Origin: DUZB01 sp964407525
Lineage (GTDB): Bacteria > Desulfobacterota > DSM-4660 > Desulfatiglandales > Desulfatiglandaceae
Length of the DNA stretch: 64,000 nucleotides
Reading direction: 5' to 3'
NCBI GenBank assembly: GCA_964407525.1
Contig: CAYOWC010000002.1
Span: forward strand, 10,982-74,981
The notes under the pieces are model-generated. The model was not told the DNA's origin, did not search any database, and saw only the letters and a program-made list of their open reading frames with translations. The position numbers and the translations under genes were made by a program. Of the stretch, positions 1-7,889 are shown piece by piece (position 1 is the first letter of the stretch; each line of letters starts with the position of its first letter).

Positions 1-184
1 TCAAATAGATTTCCATCCATTCGCGCTCGGTTTCCGTCATTGCATAGGCATTGGGAACAGTGCCTGTGGCTTTATGGGAACCATCGAAGTGAACCTGTTT
101 GATCAGACTTCCTATCATGATGATCCATACGAGAACGACAGCACCCCCTATGATATGAAAAACCCGTCTTCTGGAAAATGGCAC
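1..184 (-). CDS. Partial membrane-anchored protein, N-terminus only
   Basis: An open frame runs from GTG at 184 off the left edge of the window, giving 61 visible residues. The GTG is preceded by a strong ribosome binding site, GAGGAGG, about six bases upstream, which decides the start. The visible part has a short basic N-terminus (MPFSRRRVF), one hydrophobic membrane segment at about residues 10-28, then a soluble stretch that begins an extracytoplasmic domain. It is divergent from the radical SAM gene at 293. The family cannot be named from this fragment. Confidence 0.6.
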   Translation of the reverse strand, partial: MPFSRRRVFHIIGGAVVLVWIIMIGSLIKQVHFDGSHKATGTVPNAYAMTETEREWMEIYL

Positions 185-292
185 AGTTTCCCTCCTCTTT
201 TCTATGCTCTTGAAAGAACGCAGTAGAAGTGATAGTATAATATAGTAAGCCTTTCATATAGTCAAAAGAGATAAATTTATAAAGAGACAAAA

Positions 293-1453
293 ATGAATAA
301 AAAAGATCTACAATTCGAACAGGGCCCCATCAGGCCGCCAAGCGAGGCGAGGAGTCTTCTTTTACGGTTCACCAGAAACTGCCCTTGGAACCAGTGCAGA
401 TTCTGCCCCGTTTATAAGAAAAGGAAGTTCTCCCTGAGGAAAATCGAAGAAATCAAGGGGGATATCCAGACAGCAAGAGACATGGTCGATGATATCAAAG
501 CTCTTTCCGTGAAGCTTGGGCAAAATGGAGCGGTTACGGATCAGGTCATCAGTGTTATTTACGGGCAATCAGGATACAGCGAGAGCTTCAAGAGCGTTGC
601 AGGGTGGATGTATTATGGAACCGGCGCCTGTTTTCTGCAGGATGCCGACAATATGGTCATGAAAGCCGATGATCTGGTTGAAGCGCTGACATTCCTGAAG
701 GAAAAATTCCCGGAAATAACCCGTATTACGACCTATGCCCGATCCCGAACCATCGTAAGAAAGTCGGTTGAATCCTTAACCCGCATACGAAAAGCAGGAC
801 TCAACAGAATCCATATCGGTCTCGAAACAGCCTACGATCCCCTTTTGAAGTTGATGAAAAAAGGGGTCACCGCTGCCCAGCAGATAGAATCCGGCCAGAA
901 GGTCGTAAAGGCCGGAATGGAACTTTCGGAATATGTCATGCCCGGACTTGGGGGACAAAAGATGTGGAGGGAACATGCTACGGCAACGGCTGAAGCCCTT
1001 AATCAGATCAATCCCCATTTCATCCGGCTTCGAAGCCTCCGGATTCCTGCGCACATCCCTCTCTTTAAGGATCTGAAGGAAGGAAGTTTCGCCATGCAGA
1101 CGGACGATGCGGTCGCTAAAGAAATAAAGCTCTTTATTGAAACCCTGGACGGCATCACGAGCACCGTAACCAGCGATCATATCATGAACCTTCTGGAAGA
1201 AGTCTCAGGAAAACTTCCTGAAGACCGGCAAAAGATGCTTGCTGTAATCCATAAATATCAGGACCTCTCCGATTCAGACAGGATTATATTCCGGATTGGA
1301 AGGCGTGGAGGCGCCTACAAATCCACAGACGATCTCGTAACAGATCCGGAGACCTTCACTAAAATCAGCAACCTCTACCTGGATATCAAGGCAAAAGAAG
1401 GAATGGAAGGCCTCGAACAATTTATCACAGATATGGTAGACAGATACATTTAG
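293..1453 (+). CDS. Radical SAM protein
   Basis: A 386-residue radical SAM enzyme of unknown substrate. The cluster-binding cysteines are at residues 30, 35 and 38 (NCPWNQCRFC), a C-x4-C-x2-C spacing rather than the usual C-x3-C-x2-C. Later segments fit a radical SAM TIM barrel: RITTYARSRT, the HIGLETAYD strand that usually carries SAM-binding residues, and the glycine-rich VMPGLGGQ. No B12-binding or SPASM-like cysteine cluster is visible. It is followed after 37 bases by the precorrin-2 dehydrogenase gene on the same strand, so a link to tetrapyrrole metabolism is possible but is inference from position only. The ATG has a weak purine-rich site upstream. Confidence 0.85.
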   Translation: MNKKDLQFEQGPIRPPSEARSLLLRFTRNCPWNQCRFCPVYKKRKFSLRKIEEIKGDIQTARDMVDDIKALSVKLGQNGAVTDQVISVIYGQSGYSESFKSVAGWMYYGTGACFLQDADNMVMKADDLVEALTFLKEKFPEITRITTYARSRTIVRKSVESLTRIRKAGLNRIHIGLETAYDPLLKLMKKGVTAAQQIESGQKVVKAGMELSEYVMPGLGGQKMWREHATATAEALNQINPHFIRLRSLRIPAHIPLFKDLKEGSFAMQTDDAVAKEIKLFIETLDGITSTVTSDHIMNLLEEVSGKLPEDRQKMLAVIHKYQDLSDSDRIIFRIGRRGGAYKSTDDLVTDPETFTKISNLYLDIKAKEGMEGLEQFITDMVDRYI

Positions 1454-1490
1454 AAATGCAGAAATGCTGCCTGGAGATTGTAAATTACTC

Positions 1491-2150
1491 ATGAGCTATT
1501 ATCCTATATTCATTCAATTAGAGGGAGAAAACGCCCTTGTGGTCGGCGGTGGGAGCGTCGCATGCCGAAAAGTGGAAACACTCCTTGAGCATGGGGCATC
1601 TGTTCGTATTGTTTCCAAAATGCTGTGCTCGAAGCTTGAACAATTGATCACAAAAGGGAAGATTCAATGTCTGGGGAGAGAATTCCGGGAAAGCTATCTT
1701 GAGGGGGCTTTTCTTGTCATTGCCGCAACGGACGACAAAGAACTGAACCACAGAATAAGTCAGGCCGCCCGGACAAAAGGCCTTTTGATTAATGCGGTAG
1801 ACCAGCCGGAGGACTGTAATTTCATCGTTCCGTCCATTGTGAACAGGGGGAATCTCCAGATTGCCATATCCACTTCGGGAAAAAGCCCGGCCATGGCCAA
1901 GAAGATCAGGAAGGACCTGGAATGCCGTTTTGGTACGGAATATGAAACATTCCTCGGTATCATGGGTCGCATCCGCAAAGACTTGCTCCCTATGGGATTT
2001 TCCCAAAAAGAAAACAGTGTTATTTTTCAGCAAGTGATTGATGCCGGCCTCTTAGATATGATCACCCGTGGAGATATGGAAGGAGCCAAAAATGCACTTT
2101 TGGAACTTCTCCCCCCGGGCATGGATATGAAAAAGATATTAAGGCTATAA
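1491..2150 (+). CDS. Precorrin-2 dehydrogenase / sirohydrochlorin ferrochelatase family
   Basis: Oxidises precorrin-2 to sirohydrochlorin with NAD+, on the route to sirohaem, and in sulfate reducers also to haem by the alternative pathway. The 219-residue protein begins MSYYPIFIQLEG and carries the Rossmann motif VVGGGSVACRKVETLLEHGA, then the family segments VIAATDD, NAVDQPEDCNFIVPS and ISTSGKSPAMAKKIR. It matches the N-terminal half of CysG and has no methyltransferase domain. An upstream in-frame ATG at 1464 exists, but homologues begin at the chosen one. The stop overlaps the next start (TAATG at 2148), so it is translationally coupled to ccsA. Confidence 0.93.
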   Translation: MSYYPIFIQLEGENALVVGGGSVACRKVETLLEHGASVRIVSKMLCSKLEQLITKGKIQCLGREFRESYLEGAFLVIAATDDKELNHRISQAARTKGLLINAVDQPEDCNFIVPSIVNRGNLQIAISTSGKSPAMAKKIRKDLECRFGTEYETFLGIMGRIRKDLLPMGFSQKENSVIFQQVIDAGLLDMITRGDMEGAKNALLELLPPGMDMKKILRL

Positions 2151-2980
2151 TGACCTCAATATGGTTCAACATTGCGCTCTTTTTTGAACTGCTGGCAACC
2201 GGCGGGTTCATTATCTATATCATCAAACAGGAGAAATGGATTTTCCGGTGCTCCTACTGGATTTTAGCAACCGGGTTTCTTTTCCACACTATTCTCCTTG
2301 TGTATCGGTATTCTATCCTGGGCGCCTTTCCTGTTATGGATCTCAAGTCGGCACTTTCTTTTTTCGCCTGGGCTATCATCGTCGTCTATCTCATTCTAAA
2401 CGCAAAATTCCAACTTATGGTCCTCGGTTCCTTTGTAGCTCCTTTTGCTGCTTTTCTCATGGTCATCTCCTCCACCATCCCCGCCATGGAAGGTCCTGTG
2501 AAGCCGATTTTTAAGAGCCTGTGGCTTACAGCCCACGTAAGTACCATATTCATTGGAAATGCATTTCTTGCCATTGCGTTCCTGGCAGCAATCATGTACC
2601 TGATTCAGGAACATCAGATAAAGAGGAAACGCCATGGATCCTTTTACGGAAGACTGCCTTCTCTTGCTACCCTTGACAGGATCAACCATTACGCCATTTT
2701 ATATGGTTTTCCGTTTCTGACTATAGGCATGATCACGGGTTCTATTTACGCCCAATATGCCCTGGGGAAATACTGGCAGTGGGACCCCAAGGAAGTGTGG
2801 TCTCTCATTTCATGGTTTCTCTACGCTGCCCTTCTCCACGAGCGGTTAGCTGCGGGATGGCAGGGGAGAAAGGCAGCGGTTATGTCGATCGTCTGTTTTC
2901 TGGTATTGATTTTTACTTTTTTAGGTGCAAGCCTGCTGGTCGACGGCTATCACAGCTTCAGCACCATGGGAGCACGGTAA
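2150..2980 (+). CDS. ccsA: CcsA/HemX-type cytochrome c assembly membrane protein
   Basis: A 276-residue integral membrane protein with about eight hydrophobic segments. It carries the tryptophan-rich haem-handling WWD-type motif WQWDPKEVWSLISWF at about residues 209-223 and conserved histidines (for example in LLHERLAAGW and DGYHSF) typical of the CcsA/CcsC/HemX family. In system II cytochrome c biogenesis such proteins present haem for attachment to apocytochromes; HemX-like relatives sit next to hemA and can influence glutamyl-tRNA reductase. Here hemA follows within six bases and precorrin-2 dehydrogenase precedes with a one-base overlap, so either role fits. No CcsB/ResB partner lies in the window. 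Confidence 0.85.
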   Translation: MTSIWFNIALFFELLATGGFIIYIIKQEKWIFRCSYWILATGFLFHTILLVYRYSILGAFPVMDLKSALSFFAWAIIVVYLILNAKFQLMVLGSFVAPFAAFLMVISSTIPAMEGPVKPIFKSLWLTAHVSTIFIGNAFLAIAFLAAIMYLIQEHQIKRKRHGSFYGRLPSLATLDRINHYAILYGFPFLTIGMITGSIYAQYALGKYWQWDPKEVWSLISWFLYAALLHERLAAGWQGRKAAVMSIVCFLVLIFTFLGASLLVDGYHSFSTMGAR

Positions 2981-2985
2981 GCGCG

Positions 2986-4269
2986 TTGGTCAAGATTGTC
3001 AGCATAGGGATGAACCACGAAACCGCACCCCTCGAGTTACGCGAGTGTCTCGCTCCCGAGGCGGACAGCGATCGTCATATCCTGGCAGGGATGCGGAATC
3101 TCGAAGTCATCCGTGAGGGCATTTTCCTGTCCACATGCAACCGGGTCGAGGCATTGTTTACGACGGAAAACCCCGGACAGGCCAAAACGTCGATCCTTTC
3201 CGCCTTTTCACAATTGGCAAACATTCCTGAAAAAGAGCTCTCGCCGCACCTCTACACTTATGAAGACACGGCCGCTGTCGAACACATATTCAGTGTGGCT
3301 TCCAGCCTCGATTCCATGGTGGTGGGAGAGCCCCAAATACTGGGTCAGATAAAAAACGCTTATGCAATGGCGGTAAAAGAGAAGACTTCCGGGGTCATTT
3401 TAAACAGGCTGATGCACAAAGCTTTTCATGTTGCCAAAAGGGTCCGAACGGAAACGGGGATATGCAGTTCAGCGGTTTCCATCAGCTATGCGGCGGTTGA
3501 ACTGGCCAAAAAGATATTTCATCGATTAGAAGGAAAAAAAGTTCTTCTCATAGGCGCAGGCGAGATGGCTGAACTGGCAGCGAAACACCTTATTTCCAAT
3601 GGCGTTGCGTCCATTTCGGTTGCCAACAGGACATTCGAGAGGGCCATCCAGGTGGCAAAGGCTTTTGAGGGCCTGCCTGTTTCTTTTGACGAAATGCCTC
3701 AACAGCTTAACCATGCCGATATTGTCATTACATCGACCGCCTCGCAGGACTTCATCATCACCCATTCCACTGTCAAAAAACAGCTCAAGAAAAGACGCAA
3801 CAGACCGCTTTTCTTTATTGATATTGCCGTGCCGAGAGATGTGGAACCCAAGGTTAACAATCTCAACAATGTTTATGTGTACGATATCGATGACCTCAAG
3901 GGAATCATTGAAGTGAATATGCACCAACGACAGCAGGAAGCGGTCAAAGCTGAACGGATTATCAAGGATGAGGTAATCAAATTCGAAAAATGGATCAAGA
4001 CCTTGAAAGTTGTACCGACCATTATTTCCCTGAGAAACAAGGCTGAAACGATTGTGCAGGCTGAAATAAAAAAAAGCAGCCCTGCCCTTTCCGATCTGAC
4101 GCCTGCCCAACGCCAGGTTATAGAAACCATGTCCAGGTCGATTGTTCAAAAAGTGCTCAGTGACCCGATTCTCTTTTTGAAAAGCAAATCCGACAGGGCT
4201 ACCCTTGATGTCTACCTCGACATGACCCGGAGATTATTCACACTGGACCTTGATGAGAATCACGAATAA
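2986..4269 (+). CDS. hemA: Glutamyl-tRNA reductase
   Basis: Reduces glutamyl-tRNA to glutamate-1-semialdehyde, the first committed step of C5 tetrapyrrole synthesis. The 428-residue protein has the N-terminal strand IVSIGMNHETAP, the catalytic cysteine in STCNRVEALF, the segment SLDSMVVGEPQILGQIK, the NADPH-binding motif VLLIGAGEMAELAAKHL and a C-terminal helical dimerisation domain. The start is TTG at 2986: the first ATG (3010) would remove the first beta strand of the catalytic domain, and a longer open frame upstream overlaps ccsA in another phase. It closes a tetrapyrrole and cytochrome cluster and precedes the molybdenum-cofactor genes by 29 bases. Confidence 0.95.
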   Translation: MVKIVSIGMNHETAPLELRECLAPEADSDRHILAGMRNLEVIREGIFLSTCNRVEALFTTENPGQAKTSILSAFSQLANIPEKELSPHLYTYEDTAAVEHIFSVASSLDSMVVGEPQILGQIKNAYAMAVKEKTSGVILNRLMHKAFHVAKRVRTETGICSSAVSISYAAVELAKKIFHRLEGKKVLLIGAGEMAELAAKHLISNGVASISVANRTFERAIQVAKAFEGLPVSFDEMPQQLNHADIVITSTASQDFIITHSTVKKQLKKRRNRPLFFIDIAVPRDVEPKVNNLNNVYVYDIDDLKGIIEVNMHQRQQEAVKAERIIKDEVIKFEKWIKTLKVVPTIISLRNKAETIVQAEIKKSSPALSDLTPAQRQVIETMSRSIVQKVLSDPILFLKSKSDRATLDVYLDMTRRLFTLDLDENHE

Positions 4270-4298
4270 AACATTCTAAACTATTTATGGAGAACACA

Positions 4299-4664
4299 AT
4301 GGATTTCACCAAGATGCTTGACACGATAAAAAAACATTCCGACTATCATAAAATGGGCATGGTTGCCAGTCACATCGGAGTTGTCAGGGAAAACTCTCTG
4401 AAAGGTGGACAGGTTGATGAAATTGAAGTTTCATTCGACCAGGATGCCATTCAAGGGATTATTCAAGAAGCAAAAACATCCCCGGGAATCATAGAAGTTC
4501 TGGTGGAAACGACAGATGGTCTTCTCAAGGTCGGCGATGAAATCATGGCCGTCTTCGTAGGAGGAGACACACGAGACCACGTATTTCCAGTTCTCATAGA
4601 AACCGTCGACCAGATGAAAAAGAAGGCTTCAAACAAAAAAGAAATTTTTGCCAAGGAGAATTAA
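4299..4664 (+). CDS. MoaE-like molybdopterin synthase large subunit
   Basis: A 121-residue protein resembling MoaE, the catalytic subunit that adds sulfur to precursor Z to form molybdopterin. It shows the MoaE layout: GMVASHIGVVREN near the N-terminus, a central region, then IIEVLVETTDGLLKVGDEIMAVFVGGDTRDHVF, which matches the family core of hydrophobic strands, and a final helix with VDQMKKKAS. ATG 4299 is chosen over 4287 because GGAG lies seven bases before it. moaC follows three bases after the stop, supporting the assignment. It lacks some classical MoaE catalytic-site residues as far as can be judged by eye, so the exact role is less certain than the family. Confidence 0.75.
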   Translation: MDFTKMLDTIKKHSDYHKMGMVASHIGVVRENSLKGGQVDEIEVSFDQDAIQGIIQEAKTSPGIIEVLVETTDGLLKVGDEIMAVFVGGDTRDHVFPVLIETVDQMKKKASNKKEIFAKEN

Positions 4665-4667
4665 GAA

Positions 4668-5102
4668 ATGAGTATGGTAGATATTACCGAAAAGCCGGTT
4701 ATAAAGCGACAGGCCGAAGCGGTTGGAAAAATCATCCTGTCACCGGAAACCATAGTGAAAATCAAAGAAGGGTCAACCAGGAAAGGGGACCCTCTGCTTA
4801 TCGCTCAGGTGGCAGCCCTGCAAAGTACAAAACAGACCTCCGTTATCATACCGCATTGTCACCAGATACCACTTGATTCAGTCGAGGTGAGCTTCAACGT
4901 CTTTGAGGATGCTATCCAGGTAAGCTGCATTGTAAAAGCACAGGCACGTACTGGAGTGGAAATGGAAGCCCTTGTGGGTGTCTCCGCAGCCCTGAACACC
5001 CTCTGGGACGTGGTGAAGTATTTGGAAAAGGACCAGGATGGGCAGTATCCCTACACAAAGATCACGGATATCCACGTTGTCTGGAAAAAAAAGGGCGAAT
5101 AG
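4668..5102 (+). CDS. moaC: Cyclic pyranopterin monophosphate synthase
   Basis: Converts the MoaA product 3',8-cyclo-GTP into cyclic pyranopterin monophosphate in molybdenum-cofactor synthesis. The 144-residue protein has the family start MVDITEKPVIKRQAEAVG, the active-site stretch IIPHCHQIPLDSVEV, and the core GVEMEALVGVSAALNTLWD with the end TKITDIHVV. It is slightly shorter than E. coli MoaC (about 160 residues), as in archaeal-type versions. It lies three bases after the MoaE-like gene. No moaA, mogA or moeA is in the window. Molybdenum or tungsten enzymes such as formate dehydrogenases would be the users. Confidence 0.93.
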   Translation: MSMVDITEKPVIKRQAEAVGKIILSPETIVKIKEGSTRKGDPLLIAQVAALQSTKQTSVIIPHCHQIPLDSVEVSFNVFEDAIQVSCIVKAQARTGVEMEALVGVSAALNTLWDVVKYLEKDQDGQYPYTKITDIHVVWKKKGE

Positions 5103-5116
5103 TGAACAGAAAGCTG

Positions 5117-5146
5117 TTGACAAGTAGCTATCAACAATCATATAAA
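5117..5146 (+). promoter_or_regulatory. Sigma-70-type promoter for the SH3 gene
   Basis: TTGACA (5117-5122), an 18-base spacer and TATAAA (5141-5146) lie just after moaC and about 60 bases before the SH3 gene start. The match to consensus is close. It implies that the SH3 gene and perhaps cinA are transcribed separately from the hemA/moaC genes. Confidence 0.55.
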
Positions 5147-5207
5147 CTTCGAACCCTTGCGGCTAAAAGCTAAAGCCAATGTTGAAACCTGGAACGGGAG
5201 CAGAAAA

Positions 5208-5888
5208 ATGAAAAAAAACATTCTGATCACGCTGGCGGCACTTCTGATTACAGGCCTCATGACCATGCAGGCAAGAGCGGAAAAAGCCTACGTATTCAAT
5301 ACATCAAAGGTAACGCTTCGAACCGGACCCCAAGTAGGCAAGAAAATTCTCGCCATGTTGTCCCAGGATGAACCTTTGGAAATCCTTCGTAGTGAATCTG
5401 GATGGTCCATGGTGCGCCTTCTAAAACCTTCCAGGAGCAATAAAGAAGGCTGGGTCCTGAGTCGATATCTCGTAACGCGCCTCCCCCTGCAAATTCAGGT
5501 AAATGCTTTGACGGGAGAAAATTCGAGGCTTAAGACCAAACTCACCAATTCGGACAAGGAGTGCGCAGAAAGTGTCCTTCAAAGGGATAAATGCCAAGAA
5601 AAATTTGCTGAGACCAGCAGGCTTCTGCAAAAACTCCGCACAAGCTACGAGACCTTGAAAAAGGAATCAACAGGATTTCTGAAACTTAAAAAAGAACACG
5701 AAACCACGCTTGTATACCTGGAGGAAATCCAGAAGACAAACGGTATTCTTCAAAAAGAAAACGATGCCATGAAATCCTCTGAACGAAACAGATGGTTTCT
5801 GACAGGGGCATTGGTACTGCTCTTTGGATTTTTCTTCGGGCTTGTCATGGGGAAACAACAGAGAAAGAAAAAATCATCGTACTATTAA
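5208..5888 (+). CDS. SH3-domain periplasmic protein, TIGR04211-like
   Basis: A 226-residue envelope protein. It has a signal peptide (MKKNILITLAALLITGL with an ARAE cleavage region), a bacterial SH3 domain at about residues 27-95 (VTLRTGPQVGKKILAML, GWSMVRLL, EGWVLSRYL), a long charged coiled coil at about 100-185, and a C-terminal membrane segment (WFLTGALVLLFGFFFGLVMG) followed by a basic tail. This is the architecture of the TIGR04211 family, whose E. coli relative is YgiM. Its role is unknown; the family is usually tied to the cell wall. The start at 5208 has GGGAG nine bases upstream and begins the signal peptide; an earlier in-frame start at 5157 would bury it. Confidence 0.82.
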   Translation: MKKNILITLAALLITGLMTMQARAEKAYVFNTSKVTLRTGPQVGKKILAMLSQDEPLEILRSESGWSMVRLLKPSRSNKEGWVLSRYLVTRLPLQIQVNALTGENSRLKTKLTNSDKECAESVLQRDKCQEKFAETSRLLQKLRTSYETLKKESTGFLKLKKEHETTLVYLEEIQKTNGILQKENDAMKSSERNRWFLTGALVLLFGFFFGLVMGKQQRKKKSSYY

Positions 5889-5897
5889 AACGATATC

Positions 5898-5936
5898 GTG
5901 CGGCTAAGTAACGGCTAACCGCTAATTGCTGCTATT
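5898..5936. repeat. Fragment of repeat family A (3' half)
   Basis: The words GGCTAAGTAACGGCTAACC and CGCTAATTGCTGCTATT match the right end of the 170-bp repeat seen at 21035, 21965 and 60018. A weaker remnant of similar words lies at 5158-5176. The two remnants flank the SH3 gene. Confidence 0.6.
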
Positions 5937-5955
5937 TGGAATACAAAAAGTAACC

Positions 5956-7236
5956 ATGATTAAACCGGAAAACCATAGTACAGGCTCTCCAAAACAATCC
6001 ATTTCTTCTGAACCCCATGGAGAACAGGCGCCAGACTGCGAAATCATTACCATCGGGAGCGAGCTCCTCCTGGGGCAGATTGTGGATACTAACACCGCTT
6101 ATGTAGCCCAGAAAATGGCAACTGCAGGGGTCTCCGTACAATTTAAGACGTCCGTGGGAGATCGAGTGAAAGAAATTTCAGATGTCATCCAGTCCGCTGT
6201 GAAAAGATGCAGGCTCGTTATCACCACGGGTGGACTCGGTCCGACGCTTGACGATCTTACAAGAGACGCAGTGGCTCGTACGGCCGGCGTTTCCCTGGTT
6301 TTCAAAAAGGATCTGATGCAGCAGATCGAAGAGATTTTTCGCCGCTACGGATATGGTATGCCGGAAAACAACAGAAGACAGGCATTTATTCCTGAAGGCG
6401 GCGTGGCCATACCGAATCCGGTGGGAACAGCACCGGCCTTTATCAAAGAGATAGATGGACGACCGGTTATCTGCCTTCCCGGAGTACCAAGAGAGTTGAA
6501 ATACCTCCTGAAGCATTCCGTAATCCCCTGGATCCGGGAACGCTTTAAAATAGAGAATGATACGGTCATTTACAGGGTGCTGAAAGTAGCGGGCATAGGG
6601 GAGAGCGCGGTCGACAAAGTGATCGGTGATCTGATCCGACCGGGAGAAAACCCTGAAGTGGGCCTGCTCGCATCTCAGGGAGAAATCAAGATACGAATCG
6701 CTGCAAAGGCACGGACGGAAGGAGAGGCGCTCTCCCTGATTAACCCGGTTTCCTCAGAGCTTCACCGGCGTCTCGGAAAAAAGATTTTTGGTTCAGATAA
6801 GGAAACCCTTGAAGGGAAAATAGATTCCATCCTTGAGGCTAATGGGCTGTCCCTTGCTATTCTTGAGACTTTTTCAGGGGGAATGGCGGCTCATAAACTC
6901 CATGCTATTCCATCCAGACAATTATTAGCCAGCCGCGTAATTCCCGGCATTGCAGAATTTGCCGAGTTTCTCGGACGGAAAGACACGGATGTGTGCGCAG
7001 AAAATTGTCTTTCCGCAGCGCGGAAAACAGCACATGCTCACAGCGCTGACGTGGGTCTGGCCCTGATGGGATTTCTGGAAAATACCGATAAAGGATATCT
7101 GCTCAAAGGATGCGCTGCCGCATGGGGAACAAATATCGAAAAATCTTTTTCCTGGGAAATGGGAGGGGATCTTTTTGCTCTTCAGACACGAGGAGCGGTA
7201 ATCGGGCTTAATACGTTGCGGCTGGCGCTGGTGTGA
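5956..7236 (+). CDS. CinA family protein with a degenerate deamidase domain
   Basis: A 426-residue CinA-type protein. The N-terminal molybdopterin-binding-like domain (about residues 20-190) has EIITIGSELLLGQIVDTN, VITTGGLGPTLDDLTRDA and VICLPGVPRELKYLL, which in the family hydrolyses ADP-ribose and related nucleotides. A middle KH-like part (VLKVAGIGES) and a C-terminal PncC-like domain follow. PncC deamidases have E-S-x-T-G-G at the active site; here it reads ETFSGGMAAHKL, so the nucleophile serine is replaced and the domain may be inactive. The start at ATG 5956 has no clear ribosome site; a TTG at 5926 is the alternative. Heptamer repeats begin six bases after the stop. Confidence 0.87.
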   Translation: MIKPENHSTGSPKQSISSEPHGEQAPDCEIITIGSELLLGQIVDTNTAYVAQKMATAGVSVQFKTSVGDRVKEISDVIQSAVKRCRLVITTGGLGPTLDDLTRDAVARTAGVSLVFKKDLMQQIEEIFRRYGYGMPENNRRQAFIPEGGVAIPNPVGTAPAFIKEIDGRPVICLPGVPRELKYLLKHSVIPWIRERFKIENDTVIYRVLKVAGIGESAVDKVIGDLIRPGENPEVGLLASQGEIKIRIAAKARTEGEALSLINPVSSELHRRLGKKIFGSDKETLEGKIDSILEANGLSLAILETFSGGMAAHKLHAIPSRQLLASRVIPGIAEFAEFLGRKDTDVCAENCLSAARKTAHAHSADVGLALMGFLENTDKGYLLKGCAAAWGTNIEKSFSWEMGGDLFALQTRGAVIGLNTLRLALV

Positions 7237-7242
7237 AAAGTT

Positions 7243-7387
7243 CAGTAGGTAGTAAGCGGTAGGCAGTAGGCAGTCAGGCACAACCCGGATATTCCTCGTT
7301 CCCATGCTCCCGCGTGGGAATGCATAAACCTGACACCTGACACCCGAAACCTGTTCTTCTTTGCGCCTTTGCGTCTTTGCGCGAGAC
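7243..7387. repeat. Mosaic of heptamer arrays (CAGTAGG, TGACACC, TTTGCGC words)
   Basis: The intergenic space after cinA is a mosaic of short degenerate tandem words. CAGTAGG-type 7-mers run 7243-7278, a hairpin TTCCCA...TGGGAA lies at 7299-7320, CTGACAC-type 7-mers at about 7330-7352, and TTTGCGC/TTTGCGT words at 7358-7387. The same words occur in the same order at 58871-59069. Confidence 0.7.
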
Positions 7388-7447
7388 TTTTTCAAGAAGT
7401 TTCTTTCTTGATCTGACTAGCTTTTTTTCGACCAGAGGCGGCGCTCT

Positions 7448-7873
7448 TCATGACTTCTCTTCAAATGCCCGGATTCGCCTTCCCAATGTCTGGAGCAGTT
7501 CTATGGCAACGGAAGGATATTTCTTGATCTCCTCACGAATATTCCATTGATCCAGAGTCAGGGCTTCCGTATCTTCTACAGCCACCACACTGGCGGTTCG
7601 GATATAATCGTCGATCAGCGCCATCTCTCCAAAATAACTGTTTGCCCCGAATGTCCTCAGGGTCTGTCTCCCAGGTCCATGAAGGTCTTTGATCACTTCA
7701 ACATGTCCGGAGATTATGATGAACAGGCGACCATCTCTGGTACCCTCCCGTATAATCACTTCATCCTTTTTGAATGAATGATGATGCGAGAGTTTCCCTA
7801 TACGCTTCAGATCTCTTTTTTTCATGAGCGAAAAAAGCGAAACTCTCGATAATACATCCGGTACATCTACCAT
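7448..7873 (-). CDS. Cyclic nucleotide-binding domain protein
   Basis: A 141-residue stand-alone CRP-type effector domain. The beta-roll is clear: FKKDEVIIREGTRDGRLFIIISGHVEVIKD, then the phosphate-binding cassette region FGEMALIDDYIRTASVVAVEDTEAL, ending with a helix (VAIELLQTLGRRIRAFEEK). The cassette has FGEMALI and an arginine, as in ligand-binding members, but there is no DNA-binding helix-turn-helix, so it is probably a sensor or scaffold acting on another protein. ATG 7873 has GGAGG upstream; a longer open frame reaching 8008 overlaps the next gene and is not needed. It lies 16 bases downstream of the TtcA-like gene and is probably cotranscribed with it. Confidence 0.85.
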   Translation of the reverse strand: MVDVPDVLSRVSLFSLMKKRDLKRIGKLSHHHSFKKDEVIIREGTRDGRLFIIISGHVEVIKDLHGPGRQTLRTFGANSYFGEMALIDDYIRTASVVAVEDTEALTLDQWNIREEIKKYPSVAIELLQTLGRRIRAFEEKS

Positions 7874-7889
7874 CACAATTCCTCCAGGA

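Noticed and set aside
6925..7395. A 156-residue antisense open frame beginning MKKSRAKTQRRKEE
   Set aside because: Its first part is only translated heptamer repeat and the rest is the cinA shadow.
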